Shown: piece after piece, positions 40,281-50,077 of the stretch
Layout of the letters: each line of letters begins with the position of its first letter
Numbering within the stretch: position 1 is the stretch's first letter
Assembly: GCF_910596095.1 (NCBI RefSeq)
Contig: NC_056534.1
Coordinates: 8,680,990-8,744,989, forward strand
DNA length: 64,000 bases
Reading direction: 5' to 3'
From: Thunnus maccoyii
Taxonomy: Eukaryota > Chordata > Actinopteri > Scombriformes > Scombridae
Made by a program: the position numbers and the translations under genes
Notes under the pieces: generated by a model
Told to the model about the DNA's origin: nothing
Database searches by the model: none
What the model saw: only the letters and a program-made list of their open reading frames with translations

Positions 40281-40463
40281 TTACGGAGGACCTAGGAGAG
40301 ATCCTTGAGGAACTCCGTGTCTGTAAAGAGCTGGATGAAGAGGAGAATGTAACTGTTTTGATAGTTTTGAAAACCCATTTTCAAAAGAGGCAAATATAAC
40401 ACTAACAGTGGACAAATAACTCTCCAGTTGACTTGTAACTTTAAATAACTTGTCAGTGATCAA
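40281..40463 (-). pseudogene. Tiny LINE reverse-transcriptase relic
   Basis: The minus strand ends HGVPQGSLLGPP before a stop, again the reverse-transcriptase B box. The upstream 45 residues are only weakly like a LINE. It shares AAATAACTTGTCAGTGAT with the relic at 17.5 kb. Confidence 0.45.
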
Positions 40464-40859
40464 TCAACACCTGCAGAAGTTTAAAACTATAAAGGTGTTT
40501 GTTAACTTTTAATGGATGTGCAGTTAAAAACACTAACACTGTTGATTTTTTTACACTTAAATATTAAAGATTTTTGTACATGTAAGCCACACATTGATAG
40601 AGAGAAGCTTTTTATAGGCTATTTGTTCTTATCATATCTGAGAATAAATATATATACATATGGTATATATACATATAATAAGAAAAAATCTCCCTATAGG
40701 AATACAGTATATCACGATTAGCCTTGAAATAGCAGATAAAAGCCCCTTAATGTATGATGTCAAACTCATGTCTGAGCAGCACAAACACATTTTAATACAG
40801 TTATACAGGAGCATCAATGGATTGTTAGTTACCAGCGGATGAATCTGGCTAGGACTTAC

Positions 40860-41100
40860 CTTATGACAGCCTGTAGACAGCAAGACAGCCTCCTCTGCTC
40901 CCGGCGATCTGTCTGAAGATGCTTTTGATCCTCCGAGAGACACAAACTGAGGACACAAATGACCAAAATCAAACCAGTTTGTCCGACGTTTCCCGACGTG
41001 CCATCATCGATTAAGTTCTCGGTTGTCTCTGAATGATTTAAAAGTAAAAGAAATCGGTATTTTAAAAGCAACTCCTCCCACGGGGGGGATCGTTCAAGAG
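40860..41100 (-). other. glis2: Probable untranslated first exon of glis2
   Basis: On the minus strand the sequence CTGTCATAAG is followed at 40859 by gtaagt, an ideal splice donor. The exon carrying the glis2 start codon begins at 21508 after a strong pyrimidine tract and AG, 23 nt before the ATG, so an upstream untranslated exon is required. This donor is the best I see on that strand upstream. The exon's 5' limit is not visible; 41100 is an arbitrary bound, and GC-richer, CpG-containing sequence continues to about 41350. The assignment to glis2, and the 19.35-kb intron it implies (40859-21509), are inferences. The exon could belong to another minus-strand transcript. Confidence 0.5.
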
Positions 41101-41350
41101 GAGAAAAGAAAATGCCTGTTGCGAGTTTTCAGATATGCAATCTAAAACCTTGTCTTGTGTGTAGTTTTCTCTCTAAGATAGAGTGACGTAGACTAAAGAT
41201 ATTAACGACGAGGAGGGAAAATTAATTGTCAATCAGATGTGAGGATGTAGGCTGCTATATGAATGTCAAATCCGCAAATAGGTAGACGCTCTCCTGGAGG
41301 CGCATCGCTCAGTTGCGACGCTGGTCAACTGAGCTTCCAGCGGTGGTGAT
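41101..41350 (-). promoter_or_regulatory. Candidate glis2 promoter region
   Basis: Sequence just upstream of the probable untranslated exon has scattered CpGs (around 41285-41330), a minus-strand TACGTCA half-CRE near 41187 and a TGATTGACA motif near 41230. No clear TATA box fits. A 73-bp GT repeat begins about 180 bp further upstream. This is positional inference only. Confidence 0.3.
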
Positions 41351-41527
41351 GAGGGAAGAGGCTGCCTGGGTGGAGGAGAGAGAGAGGGTGGAGAGACACT
41401 GAGAGAGACCGGGAGAGAGAGAGGGAGGGAGCGCGAGAGAGAGAGGAGATAGGGAGGAATGCCAGAATACAGATCCAGCCTCCTTCACCAGCTGTTGACT
41501 CTCACGACAGAAGTCTAAACTGTGCTT

Positions 41528-41531
<4 letters not shown>

Positions 41532-41604
<73 letters not shown>
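41532..41604 (+). repeat. GT microsatellite (73 bp)
   Basis: The longest perfect dinucleotide run in the window, just upstream of the candidate glis2 promoter on the minus strand. Confidence 0.97.
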
Positions 41605-41608
<4 letters not shown>

Positions 41609-41744
41609 GTTGGTAAAAGGACCATTACAGCAAAATACTCCATTACAAGTAAAAGTCCTACATGAAAAATCCAACTTAAGTAAAATTACATAAGTATTAG
41701 CAGCAAAAATGTACTTATTTGGTCCTTCTGATATATTAAGATTA

Positions 41745-42095
41745 ATTAAGATTTCTTAGCTGTCATTTCTCAGCACCCACATACATTGAAATTAAATTGA
41801 TCCTCTGCATTTGACCCATCCTATGCACACACACTGGGTTCAGTGGGCAGCCGCAGTGCAGCGTCTGGGGACCAACTCTTTTTTTGCTAGTGCTGTGGTC
41901 AGGGGCACTGACAGGATTATTAACCCTAACATATATGTCTTTGATGGTGGGAGGAAACCAGAGCACCCAATGGAAACCCACACAAACATGAGGAGAACAT
42001 GCAAACTCCACACAGAAAGGACCTGTGATTGCCAGGGTTTGAATTCAGGACCTTGTTGCTGTGAGGTAACAGTGCTAACCACTGAGCCACAGTTA
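41745..42095 (-). repeat. tRNA-type SINE-like composite repeat
   Basis: The minus strand starts GTGGCTCAGTGGTTAGCACT, has GTCCTGAATTCAAACCCTGG, then GTGTGGAGTTTGCATGTTCT and GGTTTCCTCCCACCATCAAA, all standard words of a very common fish repeat. The several overlapping open frames here are shadows of it. Confidence 0.75.
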
Positions 42096-42214
42096 TTATT
42101 ATAAATGATATTAGATATATTGAATATTGAAGCATCAGTGTGTAAGCAACATGTTTTTGATGTAGCTGCTGGAGGTGGAGCTAATTTGAACTACTTTATA
42201 TACATTTATTGGTC

Positions 42215-42510
42215 CAGTGGTTCCCAACCTAGGGATCGGGCCACCAGACAAATCTGAGGGGTCGTGAGATCATTAATGGAAAAAAACAAAGTTCTGATAC
42301 ACAAATCTGTTTTCAGTTTTTGGACTTTTTCTCTAATCTTTGATCTTTGGTGAAATATTGGATCATTTGAACATTTATTGAAATGAAACCATGTGAGAAG
42401 TTTGGAGGGAAAAACAATAACACACAAAAACTCAGAGACATCTGAAATGTGACCCTGACTACACACTGCTTTCTGTAAGATGTCAAAAGCCAAAAAGGTT
42501 GGAAACCACC
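42215..42510. mobile_element. Second copy of the hAT-type CAGTGGTTCCCAACC element
   Basis: Begins CAGTGGTTCCCAACCTAGGG and ends near AAAAAGGTTGGAAACCACCAG, an inverted match with a few changes. The interior (ggggtcgtgagatcattaatgg) resembles other hAT MITEs. No target duplication could be identified, suggesting an older copy than the one at 16933. Confidence 0.65.
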
Positions 42511-43059
42511 AGTTTCATCTTTAACAATGTGTTGTATTTTAAAAACTTGTTATATTATCGATTCTTCATCTGAAAAGTGACTAAAGCTGTCAAATAAATG
42601 TAGTGGAGTAGAAAGTACAATATTTCCCTCTGAAATGTTGTGGAGTGGAAGTATAAAGTAGCATCGAATGGAAATACTCATACTCATACTATTAATACCA
42701 CTGCAAACATTTCATAGAAATTAGAATGTAGTTATAAGCAGATATAATGACATTTTAAGTGTTTGTTAATGTACAGTATAACTTCTTATATGAATACATA
42801 TTTTATATTATTACAACTCTCATTTATTATCTGTTTATCCTCCAACCTCCACTTATGGATGTCAATAGGAGGAGTTATAGATGTTCACAAATACATCAAT
42901 AAACACATATATCTGCTAACAACTACATCATAGTGTGTTATAAGCATTTTATTACATCTTTATATACTGCTTATAAATGCTAAATAGGGGGGGCTTAACA
43001 AATGTGTGTGTTATCCTTCCACCGCACTGGCTTTATTATTTCCGTGTGAGCTGTGTGAC
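42511..43059. other. No gene seen
   Basis: AT-rich sequence between the hAT MITE and the LINE relic; nothing recognised. Confidence 0.5.
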
Positions 43060-43945
43060 ACATTTTGTTCAAGAAAAATGAAGTATGCCGCAGGCAGTGG
43101 TGTGTGATTTCAAGCAAGAATGCAGCAGAAACCCTGGAAAGCAGCTGGACCAGACAGCGTATCATTTTAGAGCACTGCACTGAGCAATTAGCCCCCACAT
43201 CCACAGACATATTTAACAAGTTACTTCAACTCTGCACGGTCCCTGCCTGCTTCAAATCCTCTACCACAGTCCCAGTCCCCAAAAAGCAGAGGATTACGGA
43301 GCTCAACGACTACAGGCCAGTCGCTCTAACCCCTGTGGCCATGAAGGTTTTGAAAGACTCATCCTGTCCCAACTTAAGTCAATCACTGACCCCCTGATGG
43401 ACATCATGCAGTTCGCATACCAGACTAACAGGTCTGTGGATGACACAGTCAACCTAGGCCTTTAAAGGCTTTGTCCTCTAGCATCTAGACAGCTGGAGAT
43501 CCCATGCCAGGATCCTGTTCATTGACTTCAGCTCAGCATTTAACACTGTTGTGCAAGAGCTCCTCCACACCAAGCTCTCCCGGCTGACTGCGCCTCAGTC
43601 TCTCTGTCTGTGGATCACTAACTTCCTGACAAACAGGAAGCAGCATGTGAGGCTGGGAAAGCACACCTCCAGCCCTCCCCTCCCACCATCAGCAACAGAG
43701 CACCACAGGAGGAGCACCCACCTCCTCTACTGCCTGCATATGAATGACTGCACCTCCACATGCTCCTCTGTAAAGTTCGCATATGTAGTCATTGGTCTGA
43801 TCCAGGATGGGGACGAGTCTGCGTACAGACAGGAAGTGGCATCCTGGTGCAGCCATAACAGCCTGGAGCTAAACACCCACAAGACAGAAGAGTTAATAAT
43901 TGACTTCAGGAGAGCCTTGGCATTAAAAAGTACTCTATGATCATG
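43060..43945 (+). pseudogene. LINE reverse-transcriptase relic (L2/Rex1-type)
   Basis: Translation in shifting frames gives AAGPD near 43140, [59 protein letters not shown], then LLHTKLSRLTAPQSLCLWIT and SAYRQEVASWCSHNSLELNT. This is the usual order of a jockey-superfamily reverse transcriptase of fish. At least three frameshifts are needed. The GAPQGCVLSP box is scrambled and the catalytic FADD box reads FAYVV. No endonuclease domain is visible upstream, so it is a short dead fragment. Confidence 0.87.
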
Positions 43946-44051
43946 TGAAGACCTTGTTATTAGTCTTTAGAGAACAGAGTGCAACAGTGTTAAAGGGATA
44001 GTCAAGCAAATTAGTATTGCACTTCCATAAAGTTGGAGGACACACAAAGTA

Positions 44052-44290
44052 AAAAAAAAAGAATGTCAAATTTGGAGCAGTAGAGGCCGAGATATGCTAA
44101 CTGTTTTACCCTAAGTATGTGTAAAGCTTAAAAAATACTGGATACTACACTTCCCATAATGCAACAAATAGTTTTTTGTTAAACCCTCCACACTGGTAAA
44201 CACTCACATCTTTCAAAGTCCACAAGCCTATTTTGTAACCTAACACATGCTTTCTGTTAAAAAATGGCATCTTACAAGGCCAAGCTGACA
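44052..44290 (+). repeat. Dispersed repeat (ACACTTCCCATAATGCA family)
   Basis: Shares GAATGTCAAATTTGGAGCAG, TAGAGGCCGAGATATGCTAA and ATACTGGATACTACACTTCC with the block at 47786. The part from CTACACTTCCCATAATGC onward also resembles 11590-11720. Confidence 0.75.
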
Positions 44291-45146
44291 AGTGATCTCA
44301 CTCGGGTAATGTTTCTCAGACTTATATCTGTGCAGATTCTCAGTCACCCAGGTTTAAAAAATTAAACAGACAATACAGAGGGTTTGTGACCACTAAACTG
44401 GATAATTGAGCTAAGGAGTGGCAGGATTGCATGCAGATAGGAATATAAACAACTATATATTAGGGTTGAAATAAACAAGTCAATTAATTCCATCAATAAA
44501 ACAAGACCTGCCGCTTCCCCTTGTCTCATGTGATGGGTTAACTAAATATCTTTAGGTCTTTTAACTAGAAAAATAATCAGCAGATTGAAGCAACCATTAC
44601 CTGCAGCCCTTCTGTATATACACATATGCACAAGAATACATACATACACATATACTGTACAGCCGTGCATACACAGCCTTCTAAATGAGGATGAAAACAT
44701 GCTGATAGGTCATTATTGTTTCCCTAGTTCATTTGTGTCTTAAAATTCCAAACAAGATGGGTTTCTTCATGTTGTCTCAGACTTGACGAAGCTCCCTCTG
44801 AGCCACAGAGGACTTTACATGTCTGTTTTCACAGGTTGAGATGTACTCATATCAATCGATCGATAGAGAGACCGTTTAAATGGGAGTTATACAATCATAT
44901 TAATGAGTCGGTGTAGGTGTTGTGAAGAGCAGGACTGGAGAAGGAGCTGTCTGAGGAGGAGCAGGAAGGAGGAAGGACCTGGCTTGATCAAAGCTTATAT
45001 ATACAGGACTGAGTTCAGGTGTGAGCTTTTTCCATTTACCTGCAGCAGAACCCTGGACTCTCTACTGGCAACAGTTGTTTGTCTGAGTGAAACTGTGAGT
45101 TCCTTTGTTCTTAATTCATTTATGTCCACAGTATCTGGAGTATCTG
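44291..45146. other. Unassigned; possible LTR remnant at its right end
   Basis: From about 44880 the sequence has TATATATA (44996), CTCTACTGGCAACAG and, just inside the next block, AATAAA followed by a GTGTTTC...CTGACTGCACA end. This order suits a retroelement LTR. No internal retroelement coding sequence is present, so it remains a guess. Confidence 0.3.
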
Positions 45147-45799
45147 TAACCTGCCATACCACTTGTAACAAAGACGTACAATAAACTACAATTTGATTGG
45201 ATTCTTCCAGTGTTTCAATGCGCCTGACTGCACACCCATAGTGTTCATTATATTACCTGGAATTACAGTCATTAATAGTAAGTATTTCATAGTAGGGTAA
45301 GTAAGGTTAAGTTTAGTGAAAATATAGTACATAATACAGTAAGTATATGAATTATCATTAATTGTGTAAATTGGACATTGATGTGACAATGGCCAAATGG
45401 GTCACTTGTGTAGATAAATCAAAATCAGTAGTTCCACCCCCCCCCCAATAAGACATCCAACTGCCTTTATTTTAGCACTCTATTATTAGAGCGCTACCTC
45501 ACTTCTGTTTTGCTCCGATTTGTTTTTGATCACATAAACCTACAGGCCGACATTACATTTTTTTGCTGGTATTGTGTGCCAATCATCATTTCAACATCTC
45601 AGAAAGTCACAAAAAACATTGTTTACATGAGAAGCACAAATAAGGACTGTGTTTTAATATAATGTATGCTGTTGGCTGGCAGAGGACTGTGGTGAAAGGG
45701 CGGCTATAAATACACACAGTGATTAGGGAATAAAGAACGGGTGAGCAGGTGGGTGTGGGAATCAGGTGAGAAAGTCTGGGGACATCTAGTGGACAGGTA
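45147..45799 (+). repeat. Duplicated block, copy 1
   Basis: Aligns over its whole length with 49435-50077. It begins TAACCTGCCATACCACTTGT, carries AATAAA near 45179 and ends GGGGACATCTAGTGGACAGG. Copy 1 holds about 27 bp (near 45618) absent in copy 2. The first 90 bp look like the 3' end of a retroelement LTR (CAATAAACTACAATTTG, then GTGTTTCAATGCGCCTGACT); the origin of the rest is unknown. Confidence 0.85.
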
Positions 45800-47785
45800 G
45801 AGAATGGCAGGGACTGAGGCAGAAAGGGCTAAATGAACTGGACCAGGCAGTTAGTGTAACACTATATAGTACATCATCTGAGACTGTGTACCTCTGGCTG
45901 AGCTGCTGTCTAACAGTGTTCATTGTCTCCCTCTAGTGGTCATAAGCGGGAACCTCTCGTCACTTCACTTCACAACTAGAAGTCCACTCAGTTATGACGT
46001 AGCAGCTCTGTCTTGATCAGACTTATAAAATTCCAAGTTATGTTTTCATGACATGAGAATTGGATTTTTGGATCTTTTAATTTTTCAAAAATGTATGGGA
46101 GGTTGGACACTAAGGGAGGAGAAAAGGATTCGTACCGATTGGATAGACAGAAGGTACGAGTTGGGAAGATGTGCAGCAGAGAGACGGAGAAGCAGGAGAA
46201 ACACTGAATCAAATAAAAACACATCGACCTCCACTGTTACATAATTTAATTATTTATGCACAGTGTCACATTCAATTTTTGCTCTCATCACCTTCATATA
46301 TTCCATACACTTCATTTCTTTGTCCATAGTACAGTTCATATTTCCTTTGAACAGTCAATATTTCATTTCAAGTTTTATATCCCATTTCACAATTATCATT
46401 ATTCCATTTTGTAAATAGATTTTAAACTTTTCATTTAATTTTAGTGCTACTTTGTTCATTTCATTATTATTACATTACTCTTGTTCTATTTGTATTCTAT
46501 GTTGCATTTGTAGGAACAAATGCCGAGACACATTCTTTGTATGCTGCATACTTGGCTAATAAACAGATTCAGATACATGCATGTTTCCATGTATGGGTGT
46601 ATCTATTATTGAGACAATAAAATAAAATGGTATTACAGAATAAGATAAAATCAAATGCGCCTATTACTCTCTCATAAATGAACGTCAAACCCTCTGAGAA
46701 CATCACATTATTTCATACACCTCATAGATCTTAATTTTTAATAGCTTATCTTCAAAATAAAATGAACAAAAAGGACAATTACTGGTTAATACATGTTTTA
46801 CAGCTCTCTATAATGCAGTTGTCAGTTGATATGCGTTTATCAATGTATTAGTCAACAACTATAACTCCTCCTGTGGACACCCAGAGGTGTTTTCTGCTGT
46901 ATAAATAGATAATGAGTGACAATATAGCAGCTGTAATAATATAAAATGTCTTCACAGGAGAAGTTAGAATTGTTAATGTTGAACAACGACGCTCGCAGCT
47001 TTGTGCACATCTGTGCGATATATCATAAGTATAACTTTACTCGTACTGTAACAGCAAAACTGAAAATATGCAAATAAAACTGGAAGTAAGGAAGAATGTT
47101 GAATCAAAAAAAAGAAAACAGCATTTCAACAACTGGATAAAGATGTTCAGATGCAGAATTCTGATTGTGAGCACTGAGAAAGAGTCCAAATATCTGCAGA
47201 TAAACATCAAAGAGCATCAGCTCAGTATTTTCATGTTCCTCCACTGAACTTACATTCATCACGTCAGAAGTAAAAAAAAAAACAACATGGTGCAAAGCCA
47301 AAGACAAAAAAAAGGAGCCAGTTGTCCAAAACACAAAAAGGCTTAATTTCATGCACAGATGTTTGTGTTCTGGCTCCTTCAGTGTGCAACAGTCTTTTAG
47401 ATTCATCGTTGAGTCTTTTTAAGTTTTCACCTACACTGTAGGTAGGTAGTATCAACCATCTACAAACAGGTGCACTGAGTGGCTCCCTGTAGTCAGAGGC
47501 GTCCTCAGGTTTGCCTCACAGGACCTCCTAACATTTAATCCCATCAGTCTAACAACCAAAACTAAATTATGCAAACATTCATAGAACTTTATACAGATTA
47601 TATAAACAAACGAATCCCCAAAGTATAACTTCCAGCAAAAACAAAGAAAACTACATAATGAAGATACTAAACAGAACCTTGATGTTGCAGAGTGAACGAG
47701 GACTTCATAACTGATTTATTATCGACAGCCAAAGAGCAAAACCTCCTATCTGAAAAACGCACTTTTTTGAGAAAACTAAAAAAAA
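45800..47785. other. No gene seen
   Basis: AT-rich intergenic sequence; the open frames have no recognisable domains. Confidence 0.5.
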
Positions 47786-47905
47786 GAATGTCAAATTTGG
47801 AGCAGTAGAGGCCAAGATATGCTAACACTTTTACCCCAACTATGTGTAAAGCTCAAAAATACTGGATACTACACTTCCCATAATGCAACAAATAGCTTTT
47901 TTTTT
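47786..47905 (+). repeat. Dispersed repeat, copy abutting the Tc1 remnant
   Basis: Near-identical to 44052-44170 up to ATGCAACAAATAGC, where a T run and then the truncated Tc1 element begin. It may form part of the same duplication as the 45147/49435 pair. Confidence 0.75.
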
Positions 47906-49262
47906 GTGACCCCCTTTTGCAGCAATAACTTCAACTAAACGTTTCCGCTATCAGCCCTGCACATCAGCTTGGAGGAACTTTAGCCCATTCCTCCTTACAG
48001 AACAGTCTCAACTCGGGAATGTTGGCGGGCCTCTTTGCATGAACTGCCCGCTTCAGGTCCTCCCACAGCATTTCTATAGGATTGAGGTCGGGCTACAACT
48101 TAGCCACTCCAAAACATTAACTTTCTTCTGCTTTAACCATTCTTTGGTAGAACAACTTGTGTGTTTAGGGTCGTTGTCTTACTGCATGACACACTGTCTG
48201 TTGAGCTTCAGTTCAGACAGATATTTGACATTTTCCTGTAGAATTTGCTAGTACAACTCAGAACTTGTAGCTCCATCAATGATTGCAAGCTGTCCTGGTC
48301 CAGAGGCAGCAAAGTAGCCCAAACCTTGATACTACCACCACCATGTTTCACAGATGGGATAAGGTTCTTATGCTGGGATGCAGTGTTTCCTCATCGTCAA
48401 ACATAACGCTTGTCAAGCCGAAAGGTTCAATTTTGGTTTCATCCATCCTCAGAACATTTTCCCAACAGCCTTCTGGCTTATCCACATGGTCTTGAGCAAA
48501 CTGTAGATGGCAGCAATGTTCTTTTTGGAGAGAAGTGGCTTTTTCCTTGCAACTCTGTCATGCACACCACTGATGTTCAATGTTCTCCTGATGGTGGACT
48601 CATGAATATTGACTGTAGCCACTGCAAGAGAGGCTTTTAGTTTCCTAGATGTTACCCTGGGATCTGTTGTGGCCTCCTGGACTATTACACGCCTGCTCTT
48701 GATGTGATCTTTGTTGTTCGACCACTCCTGCGGAGGGTAATGATGGTGTTGGATGTCTTCAATTTGTACATGATCTGCCTGACAGTCGACTAAAGGAGTC
48801 CAAACTCTTTAGAAATGGGTTTGTAACCAATATCGGCTTGATGAGTATCAGAAACTCTTCTAAGGTCCTCAGAAATCTCCTTTGAGCCATGACACACTTC
48901 CACAAACCTGTGTTGTGAAGCTCAGACTTTGATAGTGAAGACCCATATTTCTCTTTTTTAAATAAGGCAGGGCATCCCAGACTGACACTTAATTGTCATC
49001 CAGTTTATTGAAATAACCAACTCTAATTTACCCTTGAAATTAATTGATAATCCTAGAGGTTCACACACAAATATGTAACATTGGATCATTTTCCTCAATA
49101 AATAAATGAAAAAGTGTAAGGTTTTTGTCTCATTTGTTTAATTTATGTCTCTTCCATCTAGTTTTAGGACTTGCATGGAAATCAGATCACATTTTAGGTC
49201 ATATTTGTGCAGAAATAGAGCAAATTCTAAAGGGTTCACAAATTTTCAAGCAACACTGCACT
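47906..49262 (-). mobile_element. Truncated Tc1/mariner-family transposon
   Basis: Right end: AAGGGTTCACAAATTTTCAA then GCAACACTGCA, matching a typical fish Tc1 terminal repeat. The body encodes a Tc1 transposase on the minus strand. The left side stops abruptly just after the transposase C-terminus (minus-strand GCTGCAAAAGGGGGTCAC), so the second terminal repeat is missing. Confidence 0.85.
47910..48960 (-). pseudogene. Broken Tc1 transposase
   Basis: Recognisable stretches in order on the minus strand: an N-terminal DNA-binding part (about 48600-48900), AIYSLLKTMWISQKAVGKMF (about 48470-48530), KHGGGSIKVWA-like sequence (about 48310-48350), [12 protein letters not shown] sequence (about 48175-48195) and [20 protein letters not shown] (about 48020-48080). 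It is dead. A TAA stop stands just before the DNDP aspartates of the DD34E centre, the reading frame shifts in the SPDLNPIE region, and another stop follows KMF. Confidence 0.88.
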
Positions 49263-49434
49263 GTTGTGCATTGTTATACTTATCAGCTACCTGGCAGTGA
49301 TATTTAATCCAAATGTATTAAGTTTAATGTACAGTGATAATATGATATCTACTTTCTGTTTTCATAAAAAAAACAGCATCGGTTGTTGTCAGCCTCCGCT
49401 GCCTCGATCAGCTACCACCTGTCGATATCAGCCT

Positions 49435-50077
49435 ATAACCTGCCAAACCGCCTGTAACAAAGACATACAATAAACTACAATTTGATTGGATTCTTCTGGT
49501 GTTTCATTGTGTCTGACTCCACACCCATAGTATTCATTATATTACCTGGAAATCAGCATACCCTTCTTACAGTCCTTAATAGCAAGTATTTCATAGTAGG
49601 CTATTCATAGGATCAAGTTTAGCGAAAATATAGTACATAATACAGTAAGTATATGAATTATCATTAATTTTTTAAACTGGACATCACTGTAAAAGGGACC
49701 AAATGGGCCACTGGTGTAGATAAATCAAAATCAGTAATTCCACCCTGCAATAAGACATCCACTGCCTTTATTTCAGCACACCATTATTAGAGCGCTACCT
49801 CACTTCCATTTTGTTCTGATCTGTTTTTGATCATCACACAAACCCAAAGGCCTACATTACATTTCTTTTGCTGGTATTGTGTGCTAATCATCATTTCAAC
49901 ATCTCAGAAAGTCACAAAAAAGGACTGTGTTTTAATATAATGTATGCTGTTGGCTGGCAGAGGACTACAGTGAGAGGGCAGCTATAAATACACACAGTGA
50001 TCAGGGAACGCAGAACAGGTGAGCAGGTGGATGTGGGAATCAGGTGAGAAAGTCTGGGGACGTCTAGTGGACAGGTA
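49435..50077 (+). repeat. Duplicated block, copy 2
   Basis: Same orientation as 45147-45799 and roughly nine-tenths identical by eye. It has an extra ATCAGCATACCCTTC-type insert near 49552 and lacks the 27-bp segment of copy 1. It lies 170 bp beyond the Tc1 remnant. Confidence 0.85.

Larger units (their letters stand above)
21509..40859 (-). other. Putative first intron of glis2 (19.35 kb), no coding sequence seen
   Basis: Bounded by gtaagt at 40859-40854 and a pyrimidine-rich acceptor (tctctccccag) ending at 21509 on the minus strand. I found no credible exon on either strand. Open frames here are short, low-complexity or repeat-derived. Contents listed separately: palindromic MITE at 24467, microsatellites, purine/pyrimidine tracts at 36.0-37.4 kb, the 34.6-kb repeat and LINE relics at 38.7 and 40.3 kb. 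Stretches 21600-24460, 27870-32150, 33000-34570 and 37400-38690 hold nothing I recognise. Confidence 0.45.

Noticed and set aside
40856..41071. 71-residue minus-strand frame in the probable glis2 first exon as a coding exon
   Set aside because: It begins at a TTG rather than an ATG, and splicing to the next exon would run into a TGA before the glis2 start, so it is treated as untranslated.
41811..42104. Overlapping frames on both strands
   Set aside because: All lie in the common tRNA-type composite repeat at 41745-42095.
43551..43940. 129-residue frame as a host gene
   Set aside because: It is the C-terminal half of a LINE reverse transcriptase with broken catalytic box.
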